A stretch of 64,000 nucleotides of DNA from Aerobium sp039839275 (GTDB taxonomy: Bacteria > Pseudomonadota > Alphaproteobacteria > Rhizobiales > Rhizobiaceae), in contig NZ_JBDOQP010000002.1 of NCBI RefSeq assembly GCF_039839275.1, forward strand, positions 1 through 64,000, written 5' to 3'. The position numbers and the translations under genes were made by a program. This document shows positions 48,395-58,019 of the stretch, piece after piece. Under the pieces are notes generated by a model that was not told the DNA's origin, ran no database searches, and was given only the letters and a program-made list of their open reading frames with translations. How positions within the stretch are numbered: position 1 is the first letter of the stretch; every line of letters begins with the position of its first letter.

Positions 48395-49831
48395 CTATCC
48401 GGTCAGGGAGCGGAACAGCCCGACATAGGCCTTCGCGCTCGCCTCCCATGAAACGTCCGATTTCATGCCTTGTTTCTGGATCGCAGCCCATAACCGCCGA
48501 TCGGCATGCACGTCTACGACCCGGTGTACCGCGCCGACCAGGGCATCGCCCGAACCTGGCTGGAAGTGAAATCCCGTCGCCACGCCCGCCTCCAGCGCCG
48601 CATGGTTGGCGTCGATGATGGTATCGGCCAGCCCTCCCGTACGGGCGACAACGGGCACGCAGCCGTAGCGCAGCCCGTAAAGCTGGGTCAGGCCGCACGG
48701 TTCGAATCGCGACGGAATGAGAATGGCGTCCGCGCCGGCCTGCAGCATATGGGAAAGGCCCTCGTCATAGCCGACGACACATCCCACCCGCCCCCTATGA
48801 CGGGCAGCGCCCGCCAGCAACGCCCCTTCGAGCGCGTGGTCGCCCGAGCCCAGCACTGCCAGCCTCGCGCCCGAGCCAACGATGCGATCCAGTTCGGCGG
48901 CGAGGATGTCCATTCCCTTCTGCCACGTCAGGCGGCTGATCACGGTCAGCAACGGCCCTGAATCGGGATCAAGTACGAAACGCTGCTCCACGGCCCTGCG
49001 ATTCGCGTCGCGCTGCCTGAGGCCTTTCGCCGAAAAACGCGATGCCAGATGCTCGTCGGTCTGCGGATTCCACTGTTCGATGTCGATGCCGTTCAAAATG
49101 CCGTGGAGCCGATCGGCACGCGCGTTGAGCAGCCCATCAAGGCCCATCCCGAACTCCGGCAGGCGGATCTCCCGCGCGTAAGTCGGGCTCACCGTGGTGA
49201 TGGCGTCAGCAGCCTGCAGGCCGGCCTTGAGAAATCCGACGCCACCGAAATACTCCACTCCATCAAGCGACATCGCACTCGCCGGCAGTCCGAGTTCGTC
49301 GAAGATGGCGGCCGGAAACTGACCCTGGAAGGCCAGATTGTGTACTGTCATCACCGTGGCGGGAGGCGTGGTGCCGCCATAGCGCAGGTAGGCAAGTGTC
49401 AACGCCGCCTGCCAGTCATGCGCATGGACGATATCGGGACGCCAGCCAGCGATCGCGCCGCTCGCCACGTCGGCTGCCGCCTTCGAAAAGGCGGCGAACC
49501 GGCGCCAGTTGTCGGGCCAGTCCCTGCCCGCCGTGTCGCCATAGGCGCCGCCGGGCCGGTCGAAGAGATGCGGTGCATCGAGCACCAGCAGATCGAGCCC
49601 CTCGACCCGTGCTTCCACGATGCGTGCAGAGCCGCCAAACAGCCCCGCATATTGATGCACCGCCTTCGGCTTCTTCGGCAGCCGGGCCATCACCGCCGGA
49701 TAGCCCGGCAGCATGGCACGCATGGTTACGCCGAGCTTGGCCAGCGCCGCCGGCAGCGCACCGGCGACGTCGGCAAGACCGCCTGTCTTGACCAGGGGAA
49801 AGAGTTCTGAGGCGACGGAAAGAACCTGCAT
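48395..49831 (-). CDS. glgA: Glycogen synthase, ADP-glucose type
   Basis: 478 residues. GT5 enzyme adding glucose from ADP-glucose to glycogen. K15 in LVKTGGLADV (the KTGGL motif binds ADP-glucose), DIVHAHDWQAALT, NLAFQGQFPA, ISRLTWQKGMDIL, and the C-terminal ELGTGGLAD-like RFEPCGLTQLYGLRYGCVPVVARTGGLADTI. All standard. It begins 3 nt after glgC, with which it shares the substrate. Confidence 0.97.
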   Translation of the reverse strand: MQVLSVASELFPLVKTGGLADVAGALPAALAKLGVTMRAMLPGYPAVMARLPKKPKAVHQYAGLFGGSARIVEARVEGLDLLVLDAPHLFDRPGGAYGDTAGRDWPDNWRRFAAFSKAAADVASGAIAGWRPDIVHAHDWQAALTLAYLRYGGTTPPATVMTVHNLAFQGQFPAAIFDELGLPASAMSLDGVEYFGGVGFLKAGLQAADAITTVSPTYAREIRLPEFGMGLDGLLNARADRLHGILNGIDIEQWNPQTDEHLASRFSAKGLRQRDANRRAVEQRFVLDPDSGPLLTVISRLTWQKGMDILAAELDRIVGSGARLAVLGSGDHALEGALLAGAARHRGRVGCVVGYDEGLSHMLQAGADAILIPSRFEPCGLTQLYGLRYGCVPVVARTGGLADTIIDANHAALEAGVATGFHFQPGSGDALVGAVHRVVDVHADRRLWAAIQKQGMKSDVSWEASAKAYVGLFRSLTG

Positions 49832-49834
49832 CTG

Positions 49835-51097
49835 TCAGTTCTGGAGCCTGTCGATCATGGATTGGGTGATGAGGCAGACGCCGCCTTCGCTGACCCGGAA
49901 TCGCTGCTCGTCCAGCTTGCGGTCGAAACCGACCGACAGACCCTCGGGAATCTTCACTCCCCGGTCGAGCACCACCTTTCGCAGCGTCGCGTTGCGCCCG
50001 ATGTGGCAATCCGGCAGCACGACCGCCTCCTCGAGTGACGAGAACGAGTTCACCCTGACGCCGGAAAAAAGAAGGCTGCGCTTCAATGCGGCACCGGAAA
50101 CGATGCAATCGCCGGCCACCAGGGACGACACTGCCGTGCCGCGCCGCCCATCTTCGTCATGCACGAACTTCGCCGGCGGCCGGATCTCGGCATAGGTCCA
50201 GATCGGCCACTCCCGATCGTAGATGTCGAGTTCGGGCGTCACGTCCGTCAGGTCGATATTGGCTTCCCAGTAGGCGTCCACCGTGCCGACGTCCCGCCAA
50301 TAGGCTTCGCCTTCATAGCTTGAGCGCACGCACGATTTGGTGAAACGATGCGCCACGGCTTTGCCGTTGGCGACGATGTAGGGGATGATGTCCTTGCCGA
50401 AATCCCGGCTCGACTCCCTAACCGCAGCATCGCGCCTGAGCTCATCCATCAGGAAGCCGGTGCGGAATACGTAGATGCCCATCGACGCCAGCGCATGGTC
50501 GGGCTTGTCGGGGATACCAGGCGGATCAGCAGGCTTTTCGACGAATTCGATGATCTGGTCCTGCTCGTCGACATGCATCACACCAAAGCCTGTGGCCTCT
50601 ACACGAGGCACTTCGAGACAGCCGATGGTTACGTCAGCGTCCGCCTCGACATGTTGGCGCAGCATCAGTTCGTAGTCCATCTTGTAGATGTGGTCGCCGG
50701 CCAGAATCACCATGAATTCAGGTCCGTAGGATTCAATGATGTCGATGTTCTGGAAGACGGCGTCGGCGGTCCCCTCATACCATTGCGTTTCGGAAACACG
50801 CTGGCTGGCGGGCAGGATGTCGAAGCTCTCGTTGCGCTCCGGCCGAAAGAAGTTCCAGCCGCGTTGCAGGTGGCGGATCAGCGAATGGGCCTTGTACTGA
50901 GTGGCGACACCGATCCGGCGGATGCCCGAATTGAGCGCGTTGGACAGGGCGAAATCGATGATGCGCGTCTTACCGCCAAAATAGACCGCCGGCTTGGCCC
51001 GGCTGTCGGTCAGTTCAGCCAGCCGGCTTCCCCTGCCACCGGCCAGCACATAGGCCATCGCGTCGCGCGCCAGCGGCTGGGTTCTCTTGTATTCCAT
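49835..51097 (-). CDS. glgC: Glucose-1-phosphate adenylyltransferase (ADP-glucose pyrophosphorylase)
   Basis: 420 residues from the ATG at 51097 with a strong GGAGGAGGGG upstream. Motifs: VLAGGRGSRLAELTDSRAKPAVYFGG (pyrophosphorylase signature), activator-type Lys/Arg sites, YKMDYELML, VDEQDQIIEFVEKPADPPG with the sugar-binding Glu-Lys-Pro, and a C-terminal left-handed beta helix (SGAALKRSLLFSGVRVNSFS). It makes ADP-glucose, the committed step. In rhizobial glgC the N-terminal region senses fructose-6-phosphate and pyruvate. Confidence 0.97.
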   Translation of the reverse strand: MEYKRTQPLARDAMAYVLAGGRGSRLAELTDSRAKPAVYFGGKTRIIDFALSNALNSGIRRIGVATQYKAHSLIRHLQRGWNFFRPERNESFDILPASQRVSETQWYEGTADAVFQNIDIIESYGPEFMVILAGDHIYKMDYELMLRQHVEADADVTIGCLEVPRVEATGFGVMHVDEQDQIIEFVEKPADPPGIPDKPDHALASMGIYVFRTGFLMDELRRDAAVRESSRDFGKDIIPYIVANGKAVAHRFTKSCVRSSYEGEAYWRDVGTVDAYWEANIDLTDVTPELDIYDREWPIWTYAEIRPPAKFVHDEDGRRGTAVSSLVAGDCIVSGAALKRSLLFSGVRVNSFSSLEEAVVLPDCHIGRNATLRKVVLDRGVKIPEGLSVGFDRKLDEQRFRVSEGGVCLITQSMIDRLQN

Positions 51098-51119
51098 CCT
51101 TCCCCTCCTCCTCGGGCCC

Positions 51120-53315
51120 TCAGGACTCGTATTCGAGCATGATCGTCGCCAGCGGCGGCAGCGTCACCAGCGCCCGTCCGCCGGTCACTTGGACCCGCCC
51201 ACCGTTTCCGCGGCCGGTGCCACCATACACTGTCGCATCCGTGTTGATGATCTCGCGCCATGTCCCATCCCGCGGCATTGGCAGGCTATATCCTTCCATG
51301 ACAGCAGGCGTGAAATTGGAGACCACGGCGACTGGCGGGCAGTCTGAAGCCATTCTCAGCCAGGCAAAGACAGAATGTTCGGCGTCTTCCGTGACCAGCC
51401 ATCGAAACCCCTCCGGTTCGCAGTCCCGCGCATGCAGCGCAGGCTTGTCGCGGTAGGTCATGTTGAGATCGCGAACCAGGCTGCAAACCGATGCGTGCGC
51501 CGTATGGCCCAGCAGGTCCCAATCGAGCGCCCTCGCCTCGCTCCATTCCCTGCGTTGCGCGAATTCTTGGCCCATGAACAGCAACTTCTTTCCCGGATAG
51601 CCCCACATGAACGCAAAATAGGCGCGCAGGGATGCAAACTTCTGCCACTCGTCGCCCGACATTTTCGTCAGCAGCGCGCCTTTGCCATGCACCACCTCGT
51701 CATGGCTAAGGGGCAGTACGAAATTCTCCGAGAAGGCGTAGAGCAGGCCGAAAGTGATGTCCTCATGGTGGTGCTTTCGATGCGCCGGCTCCCGCGCCAT
51801 GTAGCGCAGCGTGTCGTGCATGAACCCCATGTTCCACTTGAAGCCAAAGCCAAGTCCGCCTTCATGCACCGGCTGCGAAACCTTCGGCCATGAGGTGGAC
51901 TCCTCGGCGATCGTCATGACGCCCGGATGGGTCCCGTAGACGGCGGCATTCATGGCCCGCAGGAAGTTCACCGCGTCAAGATTCTCGCGACCGCCATACT
52001 CGTTTGGCAGCCACTCGCCGGGTTTGCGTGAATAATCGAGGTAGAGCATGGACGCGACGGCATCCACCCGCAGGCCGTCCAGATGATATTTCTCCGCCCA
52101 GAACAAGGCGTTGTTGACCAGATAGGCCATCACCTCGCGACGGCCGAAATTGTAGATCGCGGTGTGCCAGTCGGGGTGGAAGCCCTTGCGCGGATCGGCG
52201 TGCTCGTACAGCGCCGTGCCGTCGAAGCGGGACAGTCCATGCGCGTCGGTCGGAAAATGCGCCGGCACCCAGTCGAGGATGACGCCCAGCCCTGCGCGGT
52301 GAGCGCCATCGACGAAACGCGCGAACCCTTCCGGTTCGCCAAAACGCGCGCTCGGCGCATAGAGCCCTGTCGTCTGGTAGCCCCAAGAGGGATCGTAGGG
52401 ATGTTCGGTGATCGGCAGAAACTCGATATGGGTGAATCCCATGTCGATGGCATAGGGAATCAGCCGCTCAGCCATCTCGTCCCAGGAAAGAAACGAGCCG
52501 TCTTCCCGCCGCTGCCAGGACCCCGCATGCACCTCGTAGATGGAGATCGGCTGGCGCCGATGATCGGCCGAGCGCCAAAAGGCGCGGTGCGCGGCATCAC
52601 CCCAATCATGTGAGGGCGCAAAATCGGTGACCGACCCGGTTGCCGGACGCAGTTCGGCGCGGAAGGCGAACGGATCGGCCTTCAGCGGCAGCGTCACCCC
52701 ATCCGGGCCGACGATCTCGTATTTGTAGATGCGGCCAGCGTCGATGTCGGGGACGAACACTTCCCAAACGCCGGTATCCACGCGCTTGCGCATCACATGG
52801 CGGCGACCGTCCCATTCGTTGAAGTCACCGACGACGGACACGCGGCGCGCATTCGGAGCCCATACCGAGAAATGCACGCCGGAAGCGCCTTCATGGTCGA
52901 TGAGGTGCGCGCCGAGCTTGTCGAACAGGCGCAGGTGCGTCCCTTCGGCGATGAAATAATCGTCCAGCGGCCCGAGGACCGGACCAAACGAATAGGCGTC
53001 CGTGACCCACCACTCGGCTTGAGGGTTGCGGACACGATATTTCAGCGGCTGCCGATCGCCGATCGTCAGTTTGCCGTCGAAGAAACCCGCTTCGTGCCGC
53101 ATGCACAACCGGCCGATCTCTTCGCCCGACAGGTTGAAGGCGGTGACTTCTTGCGCGTGAGGGATGAAGCAGCGGGCTACGAAGGCGTTGTCGGCCTGAT
53201 GAACACCAAGCACCGAAAAAGGGTCGCCATGACGCCCGGCAACGACAGCCTCGACGTCGCTGGTCCCCGTCAGCGACGGCGGCGTACGCTCTGCATTCCT
53301 CCCGCGCGCCGTCAC
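51120..53315 (-). CDS. glgB: 1,4-alpha-glucan branching enzyme
   Basis: 731 residues, start GTG at 53315, 25 nt after glgP. Two N-terminal CBM48-like domains (residues ~20-230) with GDPFSVLGVH and GASGVHFSVWAPNARRVSVVGDFNEWDG, then GH13 regions: IEFLPITEHPYDPSWGYQ, GVILDWVPAHFPTDAHGL, nucleophile Asp in LDGLRVDAVASMLYLDY, Glu in GVMTIAEESTSWP, and LPLSHDEVVHGKG. It creates alpha-1,6 branches. Complete and canonical in length. Confidence 0.97.
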   Translation of the reverse strand: MTARGRNAERTPPSLTGTSDVEAVVAGRHGDPFSVLGVHQADNAFVARCFIPHAQEVTAFNLSGEEIGRLCMRHEAGFFDGKLTIGDRQPLKYRVRNPQAEWWVTDAYSFGPVLGPLDDYFIAEGTHLRLFDKLGAHLIDHEGASGVHFSVWAPNARRVSVVGDFNEWDGRRHVMRKRVDTGVWEVFVPDIDAGRIYKYEIVGPDGVTLPLKADPFAFRAELRPATGSVTDFAPSHDWGDAAHRAFWRSADHRRQPISIYEVHAGSWQRREDGSFLSWDEMAERLIPYAIDMGFTHIEFLPITEHPYDPSWGYQTTGLYAPSARFGEPEGFARFVDGAHRAGLGVILDWVPAHFPTDAHGLSRFDGTALYEHADPRKGFHPDWHTAIYNFGRREVMAYLVNNALFWAEKYHLDGLRVDAVASMLYLDYSRKPGEWLPNEYGGRENLDAVNFLRAMNAAVYGTHPGVMTIAEESTSWPKVSQPVHEGGLGFGFKWNMGFMHDTLRYMAREPAHRKHHHEDITFGLLYAFSENFVLPLSHDEVVHGKGALLTKMSGDEWQKFASLRAYFAFMWGYPGKKLLFMGQEFAQRREWSEARALDWDLLGHTAHASVCSLVRDLNMTYRDKPALHARDCEPEGFRWLVTEDAEHSVFAWLRMASDCPPVAVVSNFTPAVMEGYSLPMPRDGTWREIINTDATVYGGTGRGNGGRVQVTGGRALVTLPPLATIMLEYES

Positions 53316-53340
53316 AGGTCAATGACCGTCATTCATGCAC

Positions 53341-55815
53341 TCATGCTGCAGGCACTTTCCAGATTTCCGTCGCGTATTGGCGAATGGTGCGATCAGAAGA
53401 GAACCATCCAACCCGGGCTGTGTTCCGTACGGCCATTTCCAGCCAGCGCGGGCTGTCGCGCCAGAGCGTGTCGACGTGGCGCTGTGCGGCCGCGTAAGCA
53501 TCGAAGTCGGCGGCTACCATGAACCAGTCATGATCGTAGAGCCCGCCGATCAGTTCGCGATAACGATCCGGATCGTCCGGCGAAAAGACGCCGGACGATA
53601 TGGCGTCGAGCGCCTGCTTGAGCTCGGGCGATGCCTCGATAATCTCTCGCGGATCATAGCCGTTGTCGCGGCGCTCCGCGACTTCCTGCGCGGTGAGGCC
53701 GAAGATGACGATGTTTTCTTCTCCCACGCACTCGCGGATTTCCACGTTGGCGCCATCGAGCGTGCCGATGGTCAGTGCGCCATTGAGCGCGAACTTCATG
53801 TTGCCCGTGCCCGAGGCTTCCAGGCCCGCGGTGGAAATCTGTTCCGACAGGTCGGCCGCCGGAATCATGATCTCGGCCATCGACACGTTGTAGTTGGGCA
53901 CGAACACCACCTTCAGCAGTCCCCGCACGGCGGGATCGCTGTTGATGACGCGGGCGACGTCATTGGCAAGCTTGATGATCAGCTTGGCGTTGTGATAGCT
54001 CGGCGCCGCCTTGCCGCCGAAGAATTTCACGCGCGGAAGCCAATCCTTCTCGGGATGCGAGCGAATCTGGTCGTATAGCGCGACTGCCTCGATGATGTTG
54101 AGGAGCTGGCGCTTGTATTCGTGTATACGCTTGATCTGCGTGTCGAACAGAGCCGACGGATCGAGCTTGAGTCCCATGCGGTCGGCTACGACGCCGACAA
54201 GCTTTTCCTTGTTGGCGCGCTTGACCGCGGCAAACCGCTCCTGGAAGGCAGTGTCTGCCGCATGGGCATCGAGGTCCTTCAGCGCATCGATATCGTCGAG
54301 GAATTTGTCGCCGATCGCCTCCCGTATCAGGCTTGTCAGGCCGGGATTGCACTGCATCAGCCAGCGCCGCGGCGTGATGCCGTTGGTCTTGTTGTTGATC
54401 CGTGTCGGGTATAGCCGGTGAAGCTCGGAGAATACCGTTTCCTTCATAAGGTCCGTGTGCAGCGCGGACACGCCGTTGACCGAGAACGCGGCGACGAAGG
54501 CGAGATTTCCCATCCGCACGCGGCGCTCGCCATCCTCCTGAATAAGCGAGATGGCGCGCAGTTGCTCTTCGTCGAAATCGCCTGATGAGCGCACCTTGAG
54601 CAGCACCTCGGCATTGATGGCGTAGATGATCTGCATGTGGCGGGGCAGCAACCGCTCGAAGAGCGGCACCGGCCAGCTCTCCAGTGCCTCGGGCAGCAGC
54701 GTGTGGTTGGTGTATGCGAAGGTCCTGCAGGTAATGTCCCAGGCGACGTCGAAATCGTGCCCGTGCACGTCCATCAACAGCCGCATCAATTCGGCGACGG
54801 CGATCGCGGGGTGGGTGTCGTTGAGATGGATCGCAGCCTTTTCCGGCAGCGACAGCAAATCCGGGAACTGGCTGAGGTGACGGCGCACGATGTCCTGGAT
54901 TGATGCCGCCGAGAAGAAGAACTCCTGCTTGAGCCGCAGTTCCTGCCCTGCCTGGTGGCTGTCGGCGGGGTAGAGCACCCTGGTCAGCGCCTCGGCCTTG
55001 TTGCTTTCGCGCAGCGCGCCGATGTGGTCGCCGGCGTTGAACGCATCGAGCAGGATCGGATCCACCGGCATGGCCGACCAGAGCCTCAACGTATTGACGC
55101 GCTTGCCGCGCCATCCGACCACGGGCGTGTCGAAAGCAACTGCGAGAAAGCGCTCCTGGGGCTTCCAGACATGGCGCTCGAGCCGGCCATCCTTGCTTGT
55201 CAGCGAGGTGACGGAGCCGCCGAAACCAACTTCGTATGCGCCTTCGCGGCGCTCGAACTCCCACGGATTGCCGTGCTCCAGCCAGGTCTCGGGCAACTCG
55301 ACCTGCCAGCCATCATGAAACTCCTGCCTGAACAGCCCATGCACGTAGCGTATGCCATAGCCGTGCGCAGGTATGTCGACGCTCGCCATGGACTCCATGA
55401 AACAGGCAGCGAGCCTCCCCAAGCCGCCATTGCCGAGCGCCGCATCAGGTTCCAGTGCCGCGATCAGGTCGATGTCGACACCGTGGATGCCCAGAGCCTC
55501 GCGCATGGCATCCATCAGGCCGAGATTGGAGAACGCGTCGCGCATCAGTCGCCCGATCAGAAACTCCATCGACAGGTAGTAGACCCGCTTGTCCGCCTGC
55601 TCGTAGGCGCGTCTCGTCGATTCGATCCATCTGTCGACGACGCGGTCGCGCACAACCTTGATGGAGGCGGCGAGCCAATCGTGGCGCGTCGCCACCGATG
55701 GTTCCTTGCCAACCCTGTATTTCAGGCTTTCGATGATTTCCGCGGCAAGCTTGAGCACGTCGACCTGCTTGGCCGACGCGTGTGTGTTGTGATGGGAAGT
55801 CTCGGTCAAATTCAT
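53341..55815 (-). CDS. glgP: Glycogen phosphorylase
   Basis: 824 residues. GT35 enzyme releasing glucose-1-phosphate from glycogen chain ends. Blocks: YYLSMEFLIGR, GNGGLGRLAACFMES, GYGIRYVHGLFRQ, FHNDTHPAIAVAELMRLL-like HLNDTHPAIAV, NKTNGITPRRWL, and the PLP site EASGTGNMKFALNGALTIGTLDG with the cofactor Lys. First gene of the operon; a 220-nt divergent gap to the fructokinase gene holds the promoter(s), not resolved here. Confidence 0.97.
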   Translation of the reverse strand: MNLTETSHHNTHASAKQVDVLKLAAEIIESLKYRVGKEPSVATRHDWLAASIKVVRDRVVDRWIESTRRAYEQADKRVYYLSMEFLIGRLMRDAFSNLGLMDAMREALGIHGVDIDLIAALEPDAALGNGGLGRLAACFMESMASVDIPAHGYGIRYVHGLFRQEFHDGWQVELPETWLEHGNPWEFERREGAYEVGFGGSVTSLTSKDGRLERHVWKPQERFLAVAFDTPVVGWRGKRVNTLRLWSAMPVDPILLDAFNAGDHIGALRESNKAEALTRVLYPADSHQAGQELRLKQEFFFSAASIQDIVRRHLSQFPDLLSLPEKAAIHLNDTHPAIAVAELMRLLMDVHGHDFDVAWDITCRTFAYTNHTLLPEALESWPVPLFERLLPRHMQIIYAINAEVLLKVRSSGDFDEEQLRAISLIQEDGERRVRMGNLAFVAAFSVNGVSALHTDLMKETVFSELHRLYPTRINNKTNGITPRRWLMQCNPGLTSLIREAIGDKFLDDIDALKDLDAHAADTAFQERFAAVKRANKEKLVGVVADRMGLKLDPSALFDTQIKRIHEYKRQLLNIIEAVALYDQIRSHPEKDWLPRVKFFGGKAAPSYHNAKLIIKLANDVARVINSDPAVRGLLKVVFVPNYNVSMAEIMIPAADLSEQISTAGLEASGTGNMKFALNGALTIGTLDGANVEIRECVGEENIVIFGLTAQEVAERRDNGYDPREIIEASPELKQALDAISSGVFSPDDPDRYRELIGGLYDHDWFMVAADFDAYAAAQRHVDTLWRDSPRWLEMAVRNTARVGWFSSDRTIRQYATEIWKVPAA

Positions 55816-56036
55816 GCCCCCTCGATGGCCGCGCGTGCTTCCACACGCCGGCCGGTCCAGACTCCCTCCCGCAGTCGAGGTTATCCCAAAGCTTTGTAGC
55901 GTTCAACGGCGGCCGACCGCGCGATCTGTGCGGTCGCCATTCCGGGCTGGACCTCGCAAACGCAATGAGGCAGATGCAGTCGTGGAAGAGATGGCGCCGG
56001 CACCGCTTGAACCGGCCACGTTTGCGGAGGGACTAG

Positions 56037-56960
56037 ATGATCCTGTGTTGCGGCGAAGCACTGATCGACATGCTGCCGCGCGTCACGGCTGCCGGGGAAC
56101 CCGCTTTTTCACCCTATGTCGGCGGCGCGGTTTTCAACACCGCGATCGCGCTTGGCAGGCTCAGGGCGCCGACAGCCTTCTTTTCCGGCATCTCCACCGA
56201 TCTCTTCGGTCGCAAGCTGAGCGATGCGCTCGAGGCGAGCCATGTCGACCTTGCCCATGTCCGCTTCTCCGACCGTCCGACCACATTGGCCTTCGTGCAT
56301 CTCGACGAGGGCCAGGCGCGCTACGCCTTCTATGACGAGAACACTGCCGGGCGGATGCTCGAAGAAACCGACCTGCCGGAGCTGGGCCCGCATGTGGATG
56401 CACTCCACTTTTCCTGCATCAGCCTAGTGCCCGAACCGTGCGGCTCGACCTACGAAGCGCTGATGCGGCGTGAGCATCAAGCCCGCGTCATCATGCTCGA
56501 CCCCAACATCCGCGCCGGGTTCATTCCGGACAAGGAAAAGCATCTCGCGCGCATGCGGCGCATGATCGCCATGGCCGACATCGTCAAGTTGTCCGACGAG
56601 GATCTGGGCTGGTTCGGTGAACACGGAGACCACGACGCCATCGCCGCGCGCTGGCTGGATGCGGGCCCAAAGGTGGTCGTCCTGACACGGGGCAGCGAGG
56701 GCGCGACCGGCTACACAAAGGATCACCGCGTCGAAATGCCCGCGCGCCAGGTGGACGTGGTGGATACGGTGGGTGCTGGCGATACCTTCAATGCCGGCCT
56801 GCTGGCATACTTTCACGAGGCGGGCCTGCTTTCCAAGGGTGCACTGGCCACCCTGCCGGAGCCCCACCTGCGCGGCTCGCTGGACTTTGCAATGGCGGCG
56901 GCGGCCGTAACAGTGTCGCGCGCCGGCGCAAACCCGCCCTGGCGTGACGAACTGCGCTGA
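56037..56960 (+). CDS. Fructokinase, PfkB family
   Basis: 307 residues. PfkB-type sugar kinase: GEALIDMLPR, YVGGAVFNTAIALGRL (N-terminal signature region), MLDPNIRAGF, IVKLSDEDL, and the C-terminal VDTVGAGDTFNAGLLAYF with catalytic Asp. Most like fructokinases (frk) of rhizobia, which phosphorylate fructose to fructose-6-phosphate; 2-keto-3-deoxygluconate kinase is less likely. Divergent from the glycogen operon, 220 nt apart, which fits feeding fructose carbon into glycogen. Ends 2 nt before the convergent cysQ gene. Confidence 0.88.
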   Translation: MILCCGEALIDMLPRVTAAGEPAFSPYVGGAVFNTAIALGRLRAPTAFFSGISTDLFGRKLSDALEASHVDLAHVRFSDRPTTLAFVHLDEGQARYAFYDENTAGRMLEETDLPELGPHVDALHFSCISLVPEPCGSTYEALMRREHQARVIMLDPNIRAGFIPDKEKHLARMRRMIAMADIVKLSDEDLGWFGEHGDHDAIAARWLDAGPKVVVLTRGSEGATGYTKDHRVEMPARQVDVVDTVGAGDTFNAGLLAYFHEAGLLSKGALATLPEPHLRGSLDFAMAAAAVTVSRAGANPPWRDELR

Positions 56961-56962
56961 CC

Positions 56963-57778
56963 TCACAATTCCGCGGGCAGCCCCTCGGAAACGAAGTACG
57001 GGCTTGCGAACGGGTCATCGTCCTTCACCACGCCGGGGCCGTAGCGGTACGGCCTGCCGTCCAGCATGCGTGTCGTTCCGCCTGCAGCGCGCAACACCGC
57101 GTCGCCTGCCGCCACGTCCCACTGCATCGTCCGGCTCATGCGCGGATAAATGTCGGCTTCACCGGCGGCGACCAGGCAGAACTTCAGCGACGAGCCTACG
57201 GTGACGCATTTCGCGTCGGCGAAGCGGGCGATATATGCGTCCGTTTCCGGCGTGCGATGCGACCTGCTGGCAACGATGATCGGCGGCCGCTTACGCCTGC
57301 GCACGGCAATCGCCCGCCGTTCCACGAGCTGGTGCCCGGAATCCGTGCCCGCGGCCTCGGCACGTCCGGGGCGGCCGCTGTAGAATGTGTTGAGGGCGGG
57401 CGCATAGACCACGCCCACCACTGGTTCGCCGCCGCGCACCAATGCAATATTGACGGTGAAATCGCCCTTGCCGGCGACAAACTCCTTGGTGCCGTCGAGC
57501 GGGTCCACGAGAAAGAACACGTCGCCGTCGACGCGCGGCCGCAACCCGGCTGCGCTCTCCTCTTCGGCCACGACCGGGATGTCCGGGAAATGCGTGCGCA
57601 ACCCGCTCAGTATGATGGCTTCCGCCTCGCGGTCGGCGCGCGTCACCGGTGAATGGTCGGCCTTTTCCTCCGTGCGAAAGCCCTGCCGGCAAATGTCCAT
57701 GATCCGCCGCCCGGCCTCGAGCGCGAGCGGTTCGAAAACGGAAAGGATGGTCTGGTCGTCGTAAGGCAACGTCGGCAT
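56963..57778 (-). CDS. cysQ: 3'(2'),5'-bisphosphate nucleotidase CysQ
   Basis: 271 residues from the ATG at 57778; the frame is open further upstream but that part crosses the region next to the tRNA and is not protein-like. Inositol monophosphatase superfamily: VTRADREAEAIIL, VAEEESAAG (metal ligand), DPLDGTKEFVAGKGDFTVNIALV (the DPLDGT motif) and WDVAAGDAVLRAAGG. Removes 3'-phosphoadenosine 5'-phosphate, a by-product of sulfate assimilation and acyl-carrier activation. Head to head with tRNA-Gln. Confidence 0.93.
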   Translation of the reverse strand: MPTLPYDDQTILSVFEPLALEAGRRIMDICRQGFRTEEKADHSPVTRADREAEAIILSGLRTHFPDIPVVAEEESAAGLRPRVDGDVFFLVDPLDGTKEFVAGKGDFTVNIALVRGGEPVVGVVYAPALNTFYSGRPGRAEAAGTDSGHQLVERRAIAVRRRKRPPIIVASRSHRTPETDAYIARFADAKCVTVGSSLKFCLVAAGEADIYPRMSRTMQWDVAAGDAVLRAAGGTTRMLDGRPYRYGPGVVKDDDPFASPYFVSEGLPAEL

Positions 57779-57910
57779 TCCTTGGCGATAGCCTGCCGCG
57801 CCGACCGCGACAAGCGCTTGCCGCGCGGGACGAGGGATTCGCAAGGGAATATCGCCAACTTCCGGCTTTACGCGGCCCTGCGCACACGATATTGAACGGC
57901 CCGTCCGTGT

Positions 57911-57985
57911 TGGGGCGTAGCCAAGTGGTAAGGCAGCGGTTTTTGGTACCGCCATTCCCTGGTTCGAATCCAGGCGCCCCAGCCA
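57911..57985 (+). tRNA. tRNA-Gln (UUG)
   Basis: Acceptor TGGGGCG pairs with CGCCCCA (57975-57981); D-arm TAGCCAAGTGGTAAGGCA; anticodon arm GCGGT-TTTTGGT-ACCGC with anticodon TTG; T-arm CCTGG-TTCGAAT-CCAGG; discriminator G and encoded CCA (57983-57985). All stems pair. 75 nt with CCA. Confidence 0.97.
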
Positions 57986-57994
57986 GTCGTCCCT

Positions 57995-58019
57995 GCGGCC
58001 CCTACGGCCGCGCGTTTTT
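57995..58019 (+). terminator. Rho-independent terminator of tRNA-Gln
   Basis: GCGGCC-CCTAC-GGCCGC stem-loop, 3 nt, then TTTTT, 10 nt behind the tRNA. The stem overlaps the last bases of galE on the other strand. Confidence 0.75.
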
